6,622 bases of DNA from CSBr16-57R1 sp041163265 (lineage in GTDB: Bacteria; Actinomycetota; Nitriliruptoria; Nitriliruptorales; Nitriliruptoraceae): contig JBEARL010000086.1 in NCBI GenBank assembly GCA_041163265.1, positions 1 through 6,622 on the forward strand, given 5' to 3'. This document shows positions 5,561 through 6,622 of this stretch, piece by piece. The notes under the pieces are model-generated. The model saw only the letters and a list, made by a program, of their open reading frames with translations. It was not told the origin of the DNA and did not search any database. How positions within the stretch are numbered: position 1 is the stretch's first letter; each line of letters begins with the position of its first letter. The position numbers and the translations under genes are program-made.

Positions 5561-6465
5561 GCACCGCGGAGTCCGCCTACTCCCTCCTCATCACCGCGGG
5601 CCTCCTCCTCAACGGTCTCGCCGTCGCGGGCGGGACGCCCGTGCGCGCGCTGCTGGCGCCGCTGCGCGATCGCGGCCTCCTCCTCGGCGCGGTCGCCGTC
5701 GATCTCGTGGTCGTCCCCGCCGCGCTGCTGCTGCCCACGCTCGTCCTCGACCTGCGGCCCGGGGAGACCGCCGGCCTGGTGCTGCTCGCCGCGGCCTCGA
5801 CCGGGCCGATCGGGATCGCCCTGACCCGCATCGGGCGCGGCGACGTGCCGGCGACCGTCGCGATCGTGACCGCGCTCGGGACCGCGAACCTGGTCACGGT
5901 CCCCGCGCTGCTGGCGGTGCTGCTGCCGGAGGCCGCCGGCGTCCCCGCCCTCGAGGTCGGGCGCACCCTCCTGCTGCTCCTGGTGGCACCGCTGGGGGCC
6001 GGCGCGGTCCTGCGGCACCTGCTCGGGCGCCGCCGCTGGCACCCCGAGGCGGTGGCTCGGCTGGCCCGACGCCTCGGCGCCGCCTCGACGGCCTGCATCT
6101 GTGCGGCCGTCACGGTCGGCCTGGCGATCGATCCCCGCGGCATCGTGGGCGAGCTGCTCGGACCGCCGCTGGTGCCGGCGCTGCTGATGATCGCGGTGGC
6201 GTGGGTGGCGGCGGTGCTGCTGACCACCGACGGTCCGCGCCGGCGCTCGCTCTGGCTGGCGTCGACCGCCCGGTCGGTCGGCGTGGCGCTGGCCGTCGCC
6301 GCCATCCACCTGCCGGGATCCGCGGAGACGCGCGCGGCCGTGCTGGCCGTCGGCGGCCTGACCCAGGCACTGCCGATCCTGCTGCTGCTCGGCCGGGACC
6401 GCTGGGCGCGCCCGGCGGGAGCGCCGCGACGCGGCGTGACGCCGGGGCGTGACGCCGGGGCGTGA
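5557..6465 (+). CDS. BASS-like (bile acid:sodium symporter family) membrane transporter
   Basis: This 302-residue integral membrane protein has about nine hydrophobic segments (near 8-26, 38-61, 70-92, 97-124, 134-157, 173-190, 204-223, 232-251 and 259-279). AAASTGPIGIALTRIGRGDV (78-97), then a TALGTANLVTVPALL helix, resembles the first crossover region of BASS proteins. ASTARSVGVALAVAAIHLP (235-253) resembles the second, related crossover. The family moves organic anions, often with sodium; the substrate here is unknown. The canonical QN sodium-site motif is not evident, so ion coupling is uncertain. The GTG at 5557 overlaps the oxygenase stop, a typical coupled junction. The frame stays open far upstream, but that part shadows the oxygenase gene. 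The C-terminal tail (about 283-302) is hydrophilic and partly encoded by a 13-bp tandem repeat. A related auxin-efflux-carrier-type fold is a weaker alternative. Confidence 0.8.
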   Translation: MSTAESAYSLLITAGLLLNGLAVAGGTPVRALLAPLRDRGLLLGAVAVDLVVVPAALLLPTLVLDLRPGETAGLVLLAAASTGPIGIALTRIGRGDVPATVAIVTALGTANLVTVPALLAVLLPEAAGVPALEVGRTLLLLLVAPLGAGAVLRHLLGRRRWHPEAVARLARRLGAASTACICAAVTVGLAIDPRGIVGELLGPPLVPALLMIAVAWVAAVLLTTDGPRRRSLWLASTARSVGVALAVAAIHLPGSAETRAAVLAVGGLTQALPILLLLGRDRWARPAGAPRRGVTPGRDAGA

Positions 6466-6470
6466 CGCCG
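6435..6470 (+). repeat. 13-bp tandem repeat across the end of the transporter gene
   Basis: The unit CGTGACGCCGGGG occurs at 6435-6447 and 6448-6460, then as a 10-base partial copy at 6461-6470. The first two copies encode part of the transporter's tail, and the third contains its stop TGA (6463-6465). Each copy, with the GG before it, contains GGCGT-g-ACGCC, a short inverted repeat, so the array could also fold in RNA. Because 13 is not a multiple of 3, a change in copy number shifts the frame of the tail. Confidence 0.75.
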
Positions 6471-6517
6471 CGGGTGGGCCAGACGCTGTGGCAGACTCGC
6501 GGCGACCGGGGGACGGC

Positions 6518-6622
6518 ATGGCGGCGCGGCTCGACCCCGGCGCGCTGCTGCTCGACCTCGACGGCGTGGTGACCGACACCGCCCGCGCCCACGAGGCGGC
6601 CTGGCGCGCGACCCTCGCCGCG
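6518..6622 (+). CDS. HAD-superfamily phosphatase/phosphomutase, N-terminal fragment
   Basis: Thirty-five codons are present before the window ends. The motif LLLDLDGVVTDTARAHEAAW carries the HAD signature DxDGV(V)T: Asp13 is the expected nucleophile and Asp15 the general acid/base. The DGVVTDTA-AH-AAW form is typical of the beta-phosphoglucomutase branch, often linked to trehalose or maltose phosphate metabolism, but the cap domain that fixes substrate is missing. The ATG at 6518 has GGGGGA 4 bases upstream. An in-frame GTG at 6488 is an alternative that would add 10 residues. It follows the transporter by 52 bases on the same strand, and no functional link is evident. Confidence 0.85.
   Translation, partial: MAARLDPGALLLDLDGVVTDTARAHEAAWRATLAA

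Noticed and set aside
5335..6579. Minus-strand 414-codon frame opposite the transporter
   Set aside because: It is rich in Gln, Arg and Gly with no recognisable domain, and is antisense to a clear membrane protein coupled to the oxygenase.
1..6622. tRNA, rRNA, CRISPR, insertion sequence or prophage signals
   Set aside because: No cloverleaf-like segment, rRNA-like stretch, spaced direct repeats, terminal inverted repeats or transposase/integrase motifs were seen by reading both strands. No computational search was possible.

Overview
The window is very GC-rich, with G or C at nearly every third codon position, GTG starts next to ATG starts, few Shine-Dalgarno sequences and two iron boxes of the DtxR/IdeR type. 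This points to an actinobacterium (Actinomycetota); the sequence alone does not fix the genus, though a Pseudonocardia-like lineage would fit. Genes are packed almost end to end, and no stretch over 300 bases lacks a gene. No tRNA, rRNA, transposase, phage gene or CRISPR array was seen.

Layout. Bases 1-128 (minus) hold the N-terminal piece of an unidentified gene. Bases 175-1224 (plus) encode the ATPase of a ferric-iron ABC importer. Bases 1234-2811 (minus) encode its two-domain permease, and 2819-3886 (minus) its iron-binding lipoprotein. Bases 4003-4509 (plus) encode an unrecognised Trp-rich protein. Bases 4559-5560 (plus) encode a DUF2236/MpaB/Lcp-type haem oxygenase, and 5557-6465 (plus) a BASS-like membrane transporter that overlaps it by 4 bases. 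Bases 6518-6622 (plus) start a HAD phosphatase/phosphomutase that runs off the end.

How the genes work together. The lipoprotein would capture Fe(III) outside the membrane, the permease would pass it through, and the ATPase would power the step. These genes are usually co-directional, but here the ATPase faces the permease tail to tail across only 9 bases. Each transcription unit begins next to its own iron box (131-150 and 3928-3947). Both boxes have the same design: two overlapping 15-bp half-palindromic sites offset by 5 bp. One Fe(II)-loaded repressor could therefore switch both arms together despite the split.

The right half looks like a separate unit: an oxygenase translationally coupled to a small-molecule transporter, possibly with the preceding unknown gene. 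Two genes (minus 1-128 and plus 4003) have a TAnnnT hexamer 6-7 bases before their start codon and no Shine-Dalgarno, as expected for leaderless transcripts. I see no clearly new defence or mobile system. The points most worth following are the twin-operator split iron transporter, a seven-codon leader ORF overlapping the ATPase start, and the oxygenase-transporter pair.
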